A DNA stretch of 10,744 bases from an uncultured Oscillospiraceae bacterium (lineage in GTDB: Bacteria > Bacillota > Clostridia > Oscillospirales > Oscillospiraceae): positions 1 through 10,744 of the forward strand of contig CALWYA010000039.1 in assembly GCA_944385645.1 (NCBI GenBank). The letters run 5' to 3'. This document shows, piece after piece, positions 1 to 6,042 of this stretch. The notes below the pieces were generated by a model. That model was not told the origin of the DNA and did no database searches. It saw only the letters and a list, made by a program, of their open reading frames with translations. How positions within the stretch are numbered: position 1 is the first letter of the stretch; every line of letters begins with the position of its first letter. Made by a program: the position numbers and the translations under genes.

Positions 1-178
1 GCTCCAAGTCGTCCTCCTTCAACTCATCCAGGATGACCACCATGTCGATGTCGCTGTCCGGTCCGGCCTCTCCCCTGCCCCGGCTGCCCTGGAGGCCGAT
101 GCACTCCACCCGACCGGGGAAGGCTTCGGTCACTGCCCGGACAAACTGCTCCAGCCAGGCGTCCTCCTTGAAGTCCAT
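1..178 (-). CDS. Nucleotidyltransferase (MNT/Pol-beta type), 5' part only
   Basis: This is the first 59 codons of a nucleotidyltransferase-domain protein; the rest runs off the left edge. Residues 31-45 read GSRGRGEAGPDSDID, the GSxxxG...DxD signature of the Pol-beta/MNT superfamily, in which the two Asp residues (here D43 and D45) bind the metal. A hydrophobic strand (MVVIL) follows, as the fold requires. Members include kanamycin nucleotidyltransferase-like enzymes, aminoglycoside adenylyltransferases and the MNT half of HEPN/MNT toxin-antitoxin pairs. The visible part cannot decide among these. The ATG is well supported: AGGAGG lies 7 nt upstream (186-191). The gene starts 19 nt after the permease stop, so co-transcription is likely. 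The domain call is solid; the specific function is unknown. Confidence 0.82.
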   Translation of the reverse strand, partial: MDFKEDAWLEQFVRAVTEAFPGRVECIGLQGSRGRGEAGPDSDIDMVVILDELKEDDLE

Positions 179-197
179 GTCAGTTCCTCCTCTTGGC

Positions 198-1295
198 TCA
201 CAGCCAGTATAAGATCAGCAGGAAGGCCACGTTCACCAGGGTGAACACCGCCAGATACTTCTTCTTTTTGTGGGGGTATTGGTTGGCCAGCTGCTTGTAG
301 GAGATCAGGCTGGCCATGGAGGCGATCAGGGTGCCCAGGCCGCCCAGGTTGGTGCCCACGATGAGGGCGGGGATGTCCGAACTGTACCCGGACAGGAGCA
401 TGGCGGCGGGGACGTTGCTGATGACCTGGCTGACCAGCACCCCCAGCAGCCGCTCCCGCCCCGCCATCGCCCCGCTGATCCACACCTGGAGCCCCTCCAG
501 CTGCTTCATGTTGCCCACAAAGATAAAGAAGAAGGTGAAGGTGAGGATCAGGGAGTAGTCCACCTGCCGGAACAGGGTCCGGTCCTTCCACAGCAGGACC
601 AGGATCACCAGGACCAGCAGGACCGCGTGGGGGATGAGGCCCGCCACCGTCAGCAGGCACAGGAGAAACAGGGCCCCGTAGCAGCCCACCGACTTCCGGT
701 CCAAAGGCTCCCCCTTCCCCACCTGGATGGTCAGCATGGACTGCCGGTACCCGAAAAAGACGCACAAAGCCAGCAGGACCGCCGCCCCGGCGGCAAATGG
801 GCCGGTGAGGGCCAGGAACCCGGGCAGGGACAGGCCGGACAGGGAGAAGAGATACAGGTTCTGAGGGTTGCCGATGGGGGTGAGCATGCTGCCCAGGTTG
901 GCGGCCACCGTCATGAGGGCGACGGTGTAGGTCAGCCGCTCCCGCATGTCGGCCATGCGCATCATCATGAGCCCGAAGGGGACGAAGGTGATGAGGGCCA
1001 CGTCGTTGGTGATGAGCATGCTGCTGAGGAAGCACAGGAAGATCAGGGTGAAGGCCAGTCCCCGGGCCGTATCCACCCGGGAGAGCACCCGGGCGGCGAT
1101 GGCGTGGAACACGTTCTGCCGCCGCAGCCCCTCCACGATGAGCATGAGGCAGAACAGGATGATCAGGGTATCATAGTCGATGTAGGACCAGTAGGCCCCG
1201 CTGGGCGGGACGGCCAGACAGGAGGCCGCCGCCAGCACCAGGGAGACGGTGAGCACCACGTCCCGACGCAGCCAGCCCAGGAGCTTATGTACCAT
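198..1295 (-). CDS. SLC13/ArsB-NhaD superfamily membrane permease
   Basis: A 365-residue polytopic membrane protein of the ion-transporter superfamily that includes SLC13 (DASS), ArsB and NhaD. About ten hydrophobic segments can be read, with Arg/Lys-rich loops between them. The two halves carry matching motifs, as expected for the family's inverted-repeat fold: ITNDVALITFVPF (95-107) with ISNVPAAMLLS (292-302), and NLGSMLTPIGNPQNL (133-147) with NLGGLGTLIASMASLI (316-331). These Asn/Pro/Gly-rich re-entrant stretches form the substrate and cation site in solved relatives. The substrate (dicarboxylate, sulfate, arsenite or Na+/H+) cannot be told. No ArsA or ArsR is adjacent, so arsenite export is not supported. 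It is shorter than typical 400-600-residue SLC13 proteins but complete at both ends. The start has AGGAAG 9 nt upstream (1305-1310). It lies between the aminopeptidase and the nucleotidyltransferase gene. Confidence 0.85.
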   Translation of the reverse strand: MVHKLLGWLRRDVVLTVSLVLAAASCLAVPPSGAYWSYIDYDTLIILFCLMLIVEGLRRQNVFHAIAARVLSRVDTARGLAFTLIFLCFLSSMLITNDVALITFVPFGLMMMRMADMRERLTYTVALMTVAANLGSMLTPIGNPQNLYLFSLSGLSLPGFLALTGPFAAGAAVLLALCVFFGYRQSMLTIQVGKGEPLDRKSVGCYGALFLLCLLTVAGLIPHAVLLVLVILVLLWKDRTLFRQVDYSLILTFTFFFIFVGNMKQLEGLQVWISGAMAGRERLLGVLVSQVISNVPAAMLLSGYSSDIPALIVGTNLGGLGTLIASMASLISYKQLANQYPHKKKKYLAVFTLVNVAFLLILYWL

Positions 1296-1313
1296 AGCGT
1301 TCCACTTCCTTAT

Positions 1314-1351
1314 GGGAAAGGACCGCCCCGCCAGCGGTCCTTTCTCTTTTT
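1314..1351. terminator. Hairpin with T-tract on the + strand, between aminopeptidase and permease
   Basis: An 11-bp perfect stem, GAAAGGACCGC (1316-1326) with GCGGTCCTTTC (1334-1344), encloses a 7-nt loop; further pairing to about 1314 is possible with one G-T wobble. On the + strand it is followed by TCTTTTT, a reasonable intrinsic terminator. Read on the minus strand, the direction of all genes here, only three Ts follow the GC core, then CCC. It is therefore a weak sense terminator, a leader structure just ahead of the permease ribosome site, or a terminator of antisense transcripts. Confidence 0.55.
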
Positions 1352-1356
1352 ATGCC

Positions 1357-2766
1357 TTACGCCTCTTCAAAGACGGCCTTGGCCCCCTTGAAGGTCATAT
1401 AGCAGTCCAGCTTGCCCACCGTCTCGAAGGGGGCGTGCATGGACAGAACGGGCACCCCGGCGTCCAGGGTGTCGATGTTCCGCTCGGCCATGAACATGGC
1501 CACCGTGCCGCCGCCGCCGGCGTCCACCTTGCCCAGCTCGGCCATCTGCCACACCACGCTGGCCTCGTCCAGGGTGCGGCGCACCCGGGCCACCAGCTCG
1601 GCGGAGGCGTCGGAGGCCCCGGACTTGCCCCGGGCGCCGGTGTACTTGCACAGGCCGATGCCATAGTTGACGAAGGCGCTGTTGCGCTTCTCGTACACGT
1701 CGGCGAAGTTGGGGTCGTAGGCCGCCGTCACGTCGGCGGACAGGCAGAAGGACTTCTCATAGCAGGCCCGCACCGGCACGTTCTGCCCGGCGCACAGGTC
1801 CTCCATGAAGGTATCGAAGGCGGCGGACTTCATGCCGGTGACCCCCTCGGAGCCGATCTCCTCCTTGTCGGCCAGGACGCACACGGCGGTGCGCTCCGGG
1901 GCGGACAGCTGGAGGATGGCGGCCAGACAGGCGTAGGCGCACACCCGGTCGTCGTGGCCGTAGGCGCCGATCATGGACCGGTCGAAGCCGATGTCACAGG
2001 CCCGGAAGGCGGGAACGGCGCACAGCTCGGCGGAGATGAAATCCTCCTCCACGATGCCGTACTTCCGGTTGAGCAGTTCCAGCACGGTGAGCTTCACCCG
2101 GTCCTTGCCCTCGTCGTCGGCCAGGGGCCGGCTGCCCACCAGGATGTTCAGGCTCTCGCCGGGGATGGCCTCCCCCAGGGGCTTGCGGGACTGCTCCACC
2201 CCCAGGTGGGGCAGCAGGTCGTCGATGGTGAACAGGGGGTCCCCCTCCCCGTTGCCCACGGACACCCGGACCACCTGTCCGCTCTTCAGGGCCACCACTC
2301 CGTGGAGCTCCAGGGGGATGGTCACCCACTGATACTTGCGGATGCCGCCGTAGTAGTGGGTCTTGCAGTAGGCCAGCTCGTCGGCCTCATAGAGGGGGTT
2401 CTGCTTCAGGTCCAGCCGGGGGGAGTCAATGTGGGCGGCGGCGATATGGACCCCCTCCGCCAGGCTCTCCTTTCCCATCACCGCCAGCATCACCGACTTG
2501 CCCCGGTTCACCCGGTACACCTTGTCCCCGGGCTTGAGCTCCATGCCCCGCGCATAGGCCCGGAAGCCGGCGGCCTCGGCCAGGGCCACCGCCCGGTCCA
2601 CGCACTCCCGCTCGGTCTTGCCCGCGTCCAGGAACTCCTTATAGCCGGCGCAGTACTCCTCCATGGCCTCCCGCTCGCCGGGGAGCAGCCGGTCATAGCC
2701 GTTCTTTCTGTCATAGCTCAGGGCCTTTCGCAGCTCCTCGCCCCGGGTCATGTCCTTGTCTTTCAT
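1357..2766 (-). CDS. apeA: M18 family metalloaminopeptidase (aspartyl aminopeptidase type)
   Basis: A 469-residue, full-length M18 dinuclear zinc aminopeptidase. The family removes N-terminal residues, often acidic, from peptides in the cytosol as large oligomers. Candidate metal ligands and catalytic residues, assigned by family pattern, are all present: H112 and D114 in HIDSPRLD, D272 in YGHDDR, E302-E303 in ADKEEIGSEG, D345 in SADVTAAYDP, and H444 in LSMHAPFE. No signal peptide is seen. The ATG is fixed by a perfect AAGGAGGT 7 nt upstream, and that site overlaps the stop of the preceding CoaE ORF, so translation is likely coupled to it. The name apeA follows UniProt usage for M18 family aminopeptidase 1; the natural substrate is unproven. 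Confidence 0.95.
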   Translation of the reverse strand: MKDKDMTRGEELRKALSYDRKNGYDRLLPGEREAMEEYCAGYKEFLDAGKTERECVDRAVALAEAAGFRAYARGMELKPGDKVYRVNRGKSVMLAVMGKESLAEGVHIAAAHIDSPRLDLKQNPLYEADELAYCKTHYYGGIRKYQWVTIPLELHGVVALKSGQVVRVSVGNGEGDPLFTIDDLLPHLGVEQSRKPLGEAIPGESLNILVGSRPLADDEGKDRVKLTVLELLNRKYGIVEEDFISAELCAVPAFRACDIGFDRSMIGAYGHDDRVCAYACLAAILQLSAPERTAVCVLADKEEIGSEGVTGMKSAAFDTFMEDLCAGQNVPVRACYEKSFCLSADVTAAYDPNFADVYEKRNSAFVNYGIGLCKYTGARGKSGASDASAELVARVRRTLDEASVVWQMAELGKVDAGGGGTVAMFMAERNIDTLDAGVPVLSMHAPFETVGKLDCYMTFKGAKAVFEEA

Positions 2767-2773
2767 CGTTCAG

Positions 2774-2781
2774 ACCTCCTT
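2774..2781 (-). promoter_or_regulatory. Ribosome binding site of the aminopeptidase, overlapping the upstream stop
   Basis: AAGGAGGT on the minus strand ends 7 nt before the aminopeptidase ATG. Its first base is the last base of the TGA ending the HTH-CoaE ORF. Ribosomes finishing that ORF would stop on this site, so re-initiation is likely. Confidence 0.8.
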
Positions 2782-3968
2782 CAGTTGTTCGTTTGTTCGT
2801 TCAAAATGTGTTCCAGTAGCGTCCTGGCCCGGAGTGCAAATTCCTCCGCCCCGGCGCAGTCGTTCCAAAGGGTGTAGTCGCACCCCTCGATAAAATATTC
2901 ATCCGGCCTCTGGGCCCGCACCCGGGCCCAGGCGTAGTCCTCGGGGATGCCCTCCCGGGCCATGATGCGCTCCACCCGCGTCTCCGGGGGGGCGATCACC
3001 GCAATGGTCGCCTGGCACAGCTCCTTCAAACCGCTCTCCAGCAGGGCGATGGCGTCCACTGCCACCAGCTCCCGCCCCCGGGCCCGGTACCGCTCCAGCA
3101 GCGCCCGGGTGCGCTCCACCGTGGCCGTCTGCGCGATCTCGTTGAGCTGGCGCAGCTTCTCCGGGTCCCCAAAGACGATGGTCCCCAGCTTTTTCCGGTC
3201 GATGGCCCTGCGCTCGTCCCGCAGGGGTCCGAAGGCACTCTCCAGTTTTCCCTGTAAAGCAACATCGCCTTCCAGCAAATTATGGTACACCTGGTCGCAG
3301 TCGATGACCGCCCCGCCCAGCTCTTCCACCACCATCAGCGCTGTGGTCTTCCCCGCCCCGGTGGGGCCGGTGATGCCCAGGACCGTCATAGGTTTTCTTT
3401 TCAGCACATGAAACCGCCTCCGAATGGATGGGGTGTACAGGATCAGAAGATAGGCGCTGTGGACAAGCAGACTCAGCAGGCCGGGAAAGTTCCCCAGGAG
3501 GAGCAGACTGATCCCGTCCAAAAGGGCGCTCACTGCCGTGATACATTGGATCACGACCCACATGGCCGGGTATCGCACCCAGATCCCCACCACCATGGCA
3601 AGCAGGGAAAAGGGGATGTCGAATCTGCCGTAGTTGTCCCAGGTAAACAGGCCCACAGCTACCGTGAGCCCCAGCAGCAGCGCGGTCCAGAACAGGTAGG
3701 CGCGGGAGGGCTCCCTTGCCGGCTTTGGGGCACCTGCTGATTGGCCGCCAGGCTCTCCACCTGGCTCCGGCGGCTCCGCCCCCATCAGCCGGTCCAGGGT
3801 CACCCCGTAGAGGCGGGCCAACGCCTTCAGGTTCTCCACCCCTGGCTCGGCCTGATCGTGTTCCCATTTGGATACCGACTGACGGGAGACAAACAGTACC
3901 CGGGCCACTTTCTCCTGAGACAACCCGTTTTCCTTCCGGAGCTTTTGCAACGTTTCCCCCAACGTCAT
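2781..3968 (-). CDS. coaE: XRE helix-turn-helix / four-TM / dephospho-CoA kinase fusion
   Basis: One uninterrupted 395-codon frame contains three modules. Residues 4-61 form an XRE/Cro-type DNA-binding domain (LSQEKVA, then VSRQSVSKWE). Residues 64-88 are a Pro/Gly/Glu-rich linker. Residues 91-181 hold four hydrophobic segments (about 91-109, 117-133, 135-158, 161-179), then a basic stretch, RRRFHVLKRK. From M194 to the end (202 residues, the normal CoaE length) is a complete dephospho-CoA kinase, which phosphorylates the ribose 3'-OH of dephospho-CoA in the last step of CoA synthesis. It has the P-loop GPTGAGKTT (201-209), the acceptor-site region VIDCDQVYH (221-229), VDAIALLESGL (304-314) and a CDYTLWND end motif. 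Four segments put both soluble ends in the cytosol. The 3968 start is chosen over ATGs at 4019 and 3998 because it abuts the HTH domain and has GAGGT 7 nt upstream. No good ribosome site precedes M194. A one-base indel merging two genes cannot be excluded. Confidence 0.85.
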   Translation of the reverse strand: MTLGETLQKLRKENGLSQEKVARVLFVSRQSVSKWEHDQAEPGVENLKALARLYGVTLDRLMGAEPPEPGGEPGGQSAGAPKPAREPSRAYLFWTALLLGLTVAVGLFTWDNYGRFDIPFSLLAMVVGIWVRYPAMWVVIQCITAVSALLDGISLLLLGNFPGLLSLLVHSAYLLILYTPSIRRRFHVLKRKPMTVLGITGPTGAGKTTALMVVEELGGAVIDCDQVYHNLLEGDVALQGKLESAFGPLRDERRAIDRKKLGTIVFGDPEKLRQLNEIAQTATVERTRALLERYRARGRELVAVDAIALLESGLKELCQATIAVIAPPETRVERIMAREGIPEDYAWARVRAQRPDEYFIEGCDYTLWNDCAGAEEFALRARTLLEHILNEQTNN

Positions 3969-3975
3969 ATCAATC

Positions 3976-3980
3976 ACCTC
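3976..3980 (-). promoter_or_regulatory. Ribosome binding site choosing the HTH-CoaE start
   Basis: GAGGT lies 7 nt before the ATG at 3968 on the minus strand. Upstream in-frame ATGs at 3998 and 4019 would add 10 to 17 residues of no recognisable domain ahead of the HTH. The ATG at 3998 has a less regular AGGGG site about 5 nt away, so it stays a weaker alternative. Confidence 0.6.
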
Positions 3981-4022
3981 GAGGTCATGGTATGGCATGG
4001 GTCCCCTGATGTAAAGCACTTT

Positions 4023-4053
4023 CTGCGCAACCTCTGGTTGCAGCCCATTTTTT
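4023..4053. terminator. Small hairpin followed by T6 on the + strand, between Sua5 and HTH-CoaE
   Basis: GCAACC (4027-4032) pairs with GGTTGC (4036-4041) around a 3-nt loop, and an alternative pairing through flanking CTG/CAG is possible. On the + strand a run of six Ts begins about 7 nt past the stem. On the minus strand the hairpin is preceded by As and no U-run follows, so sense termination is doubtful. It sits in the 90-nt gap after the Sua5 stop. The short stem and distant T-run make this a tentative call. Confidence 0.3.
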
Positions 4054-4058
4054 GGCCG

Positions 4059-5072
4059 TCACACCTGGATGACATGGAACCCCGCCGCCTTGTTCAGCCG
4101 GTTGGTGATGGCCAGCCCCAGGCCCGAGGGGGCGGGGCACTGAGCCCAGATGGCTTTCACCTGGGTGTGGTCAAAGGCCCGCAGAGCGTCGAAGATGTGC
4201 CGAGCCTGCTCCCTCTTGTCGGCAGCGGGGCCCAGCTTTTCCACCTCCTGCCCCGTGAAGAGAAAGGCGAACTCGTCGAAGCAGATGACCCCGTCCTCCC
4301 GCCCGGCGTGGGCGGCGATGTAGGCGGCGCTCTTTTGGGGATCGCCGGCCACCACCGTCACCGGGGCCCTGGGGGCGTAGTGCCGGTACTTCATGCCAGG
4401 GGCCCGGGGCCTCTCCCCCGCCCCCATGAGCCGGGTCACCGCCGGGTCCACCGCCACCTCGCCCAGCACCTTCTCCAGCTGCTCCAGGGTGACGCCCCCG
4501 GGGCGAAGGAGCCGGGGAGGCGTCTCGGTCAGGTCCACGATGGTGGACTCCACCCCCACTGAACAGGGACCTCCGTCCACGATGGCGTCGATCTTCCCGT
4601 CCATGTCCTCCCACATGTGGGCGGCGGTGGTGGGGCTGGGCCGGCCGGAGGTGTTCCCGGACGGGGCGGCCACCGGCACGTCCGCCGCCTCCAGAATGGC
4701 GCGGCACACCGGATGGAAGGGACAGCGCATCCCCACCGTGTCCAGTCCCGCCGTTACCACGTCGGGGACGATGGGTTTCCGCCTTAAAATCATGGTCAGC
4801 GGCCCCGGCCAGTAGGCCTCCGCCAGGGCGTAGGCGCGGTCCGGAATTTTTTCACAGTACCGCTCCAGGTAGTCCGCCGAGGGGATGTGCAGGATCAGAG
4901 GGTTGTCCTGGGGCCGGCCCTTGGCCTGAAAGATATGGGCCACCGCGTCCGGGTCCAGGCCGTTGGCCCCCAGGCCGTACACCGTCTCAGTGGGGATGCC
5001 CACCAGCCCGCCGGCGCGCAGGATAGCGGCGGCCCGGTCCACATCCCGGGCGGTCAGTGCCTCGGTATTCAC
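4059..5072 (-). CDS. sua5: L-threonylcarbamoyladenylate synthase, long Sua5 form
   Basis: A 337-residue enzyme (starting at GTG) that makes threonylcarbamoyl-AMP from threonine, bicarbonate and ATP. This is the first step of the t6A modification at position 37 of ANN-decoding tRNAs. The YrdC/TsaC domain covers about residues 6-190: PTETVYGLG (27-35), KGRPQDNPL (51-59), SGNTSGRPSPT (138-148) and VGVESTIVDL (172-181). The interdomain linker RAPGMKYRHYAP (223-234) and a C-terminal Sua5 domain follow, so this is the two-domain form, comparable to YwlC of Bacillus subtilis. The frame stays open to an ATG at 5174, but that would add Gly-rich sequence fully inside the phosphatase gene. GTG at 5072 has AGGAGG 7 nt upstream and overlaps the phosphatase stop as GTGA, so it is preferred. 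Translational coupling to the phosphatase is expected. Confidence 0.95.
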   Translation of the reverse strand: MNTEALTARDVDRAAAILRAGGLVGIPTETVYGLGANGLDPDAVAHIFQAKGRPQDNPLILHIPSADYLERYCEKIPDRAYALAEAYWPGPLTMILRRKPIVPDVVTAGLDTVGMRCPFHPVCRAILEAADVPVAAPSGNTSGRPSPTTAAHMWEDMDGKIDAIVDGGPCSVGVESTIVDLTETPPRLLRPGGVTLEQLEKVLGEVAVDPAVTRLMGAGERPRAPGMKYRHYAPRAPVTVVAGDPQKSAAYIAAHAGREDGVICFDEFAFLFTGQEVEKLGPAADKREQARHIFDALRAFDHTQVKAIWAQCPAPSGLGLAITNRLNKAAGFHVIQV

Positions 5073-5728
5073 CCTGCTCCCTCCTCCAAAATGATCCGCT
5101 CCAGCTCCCGGGGGTCGGCGGCCAGATAGTCGGCCCCCTCCCCCTCCAGCTCCTGCCGGGAGCGGAAGCCCCACAGCACGCCGCAGCTGGTCAGCCCGCC
5201 GTTCTTTGCCGTCCGGATGTCCACATTGCTGTCCCCCACGAAGAGGGTCCCTGCCGGGTCCGCCCCCATGCGCTCCATGAGCCTATCAAGGAGCGTGGGG
5301 TCCGGCTTGGCGGGCAGGCCGGGCAGGGCCCCCTGGACCTGGGGGAATACCCCGGGGTAGTAGTGCTCCACCACCGGCCCGGCCATCTCGTCCGCCTTGT
5401 TGGACAGCACGGCGACGGATACCCCCGCCCCCTTCAGCCGCCGGACGGTCTGTGCCATCCCCGGATAGGGGGCGGTCCTGTCCTCCTTGTGGACGCCGTA
5501 CCAGGCCATGAACTCCTGAAAGGCCTGGTCCAGGGTCCCCCGGTCCGTCCCCGGCGGGGCGAACCGCTCCACCAGTTTGGGGATGCCGTTGCCCACCATG
5601 CGCTTGTAGGCCTCCACCGGGTGGACCGGCCAGCCGTGGAGGGCGCACACGTGGTTGCCCGCGCCGGCCAGGTCGTCGATGGTGTTCAGCAGGGTGCCGT
5701 CCAGATCAAAGATCACATAGGGATACAT
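5069..5728 (-). CDS. HAD-family hydrolase, phosphoglycolate phosphatase-like
   Basis: A 219-residue haloacid-dehalogenase phosphatase with an alpha-helical cap between the first two motifs (C1 type), the arrangement of Gph/PpaX-like enzymes. Motif I is DLDGT with nucleophile D8 and acid/base D10. Motif II is the Ser of LSNK (S109). Motif III is the Lys of AKPDP (K141). Motif IV is GDSNVD (D166 and D170). All catalytic residues are present, so it should be active; likely substrates are small phosphometabolites such as 2-phosphoglycolate or pyrophosphate, but sequence alone does not fix this. It starts 12 nt after the 85-aa gene, with a GAGG site partly within that gene's stop. Its own stop overlaps the Sua5 start by 4 nt. 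Confidence 0.92.
   Translation of the reverse strand: MYPYVIFDLDGTLLNTIDDLAGAGNHVCALHGWPVHPVEAYKRMVGNGIPKLVERFAPPGTDRGTLDQAFQEFMAWYGVHKEDRTAPYPGMAQTVRRLKGAGVSVAVLSNKADEMAGPVVEHYYPGVFPQVQGALPGLPAKPDPTLLDRLMERMGADPAGTLFVGDSNVDIRTAKNGGLTSCGVLWGFRSRQELEGEGADYLAADPRELERIILEEGAG
5080..5085 (-). promoter_or_regulatory. Ribosome binding site deciding the GTG start of Sua5
   Basis: AGGAGG on the minus strand lies 7 nt before GTG at 5072, inside the last codons of the HAD phosphatase gene. It supports the GTG over the distant upstream ATG at 5174. Confidence 0.75.
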
Positions 5729-5740
5729 TCCAAGACCGCC

Positions 5741-5998
5741 TCACTCGTAGATGCCGATCTCCATGCCGCCGATCTCCACGGCGGTCTCCCGGGGGAAGCC
5801 GGCGCGCTGGAGATAGGCCTTGACGGCGATCTGGGCGAACTTGGGGTTGACCCGCTCGTCCTCCAGGTCCAGGTCGATGCGGCCGGCCTCGCCGCCGCAG
5901 ACGGCGCCGCCGTCCTCCAGCACCTGGTTCAGCTCCTCCACGACGTCGGCCAGCTCCTTGCCCTCCGGGAGGGCGGGGTAATGAATATAGAGGTCCAT
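5741..5998 (-). CDS. Small acidic protein of unknown function (85 aa)
   Basis: I do not recognise this protein. It is 85 residues, acidic and apparently soluble, with no signal peptide or membrane segment. An opening strand (MDLYIHYPAL) is followed by an amphipathic helix (about 13-28), a strand-like IDLDLED (41-47), a second helix (about 53-66) and a final strand region (VEIGGMEIGIY, 74-84), so a small alpha/beta domain is plausible. One cysteine lies at 34. It is likely a real gene: AAGGAG lies 7 nt before the ATG (6006-6011), it fits between prfA and the phosphatase with 44-nt and 12-nt gaps on the same strand, and its codon use matches its neighbours. Position suggests co-expression with translation genes; no function is assigned. 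Confidence 0.8.
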   Translation of the reverse strand: MDLYIHYPALPEGKELADVVEELNQVLEDGGAVCGGEAGRIDLDLEDERVNPKFAQIAVKAYLQRAGFPRETAVEIGGMEIGIYE

Positions 5999-6042
5999 AG
6001 TGTTGCTCCTTCTCTGTCAGGATCGTGTTGTTCCGGGCGGGC

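Noticed and set aside
1249..2877. 542-codon + strand frame opposite the aminopeptidase
   Set aside because: Antisense shadow of a complete M18 enzyme; low-complexity His/Gly/Leu composition and no domain.
3987..4015. Possible promoter TTTACA-17-TACCAT ahead of HTH-CoaE (minus strand)
   Set aside because: Spacing is right, but the -10 matches only 4 of 6 and the start site would fall on the ribosome binding site, leaving almost no leader.
5073..5174. ATG at 5174 as the start of Sua5
   Set aside because: It adds a Gly-rich tail wholly within the phosphatase gene. The GTG at 5072 has a good ribosome site and a normal family N-terminus.
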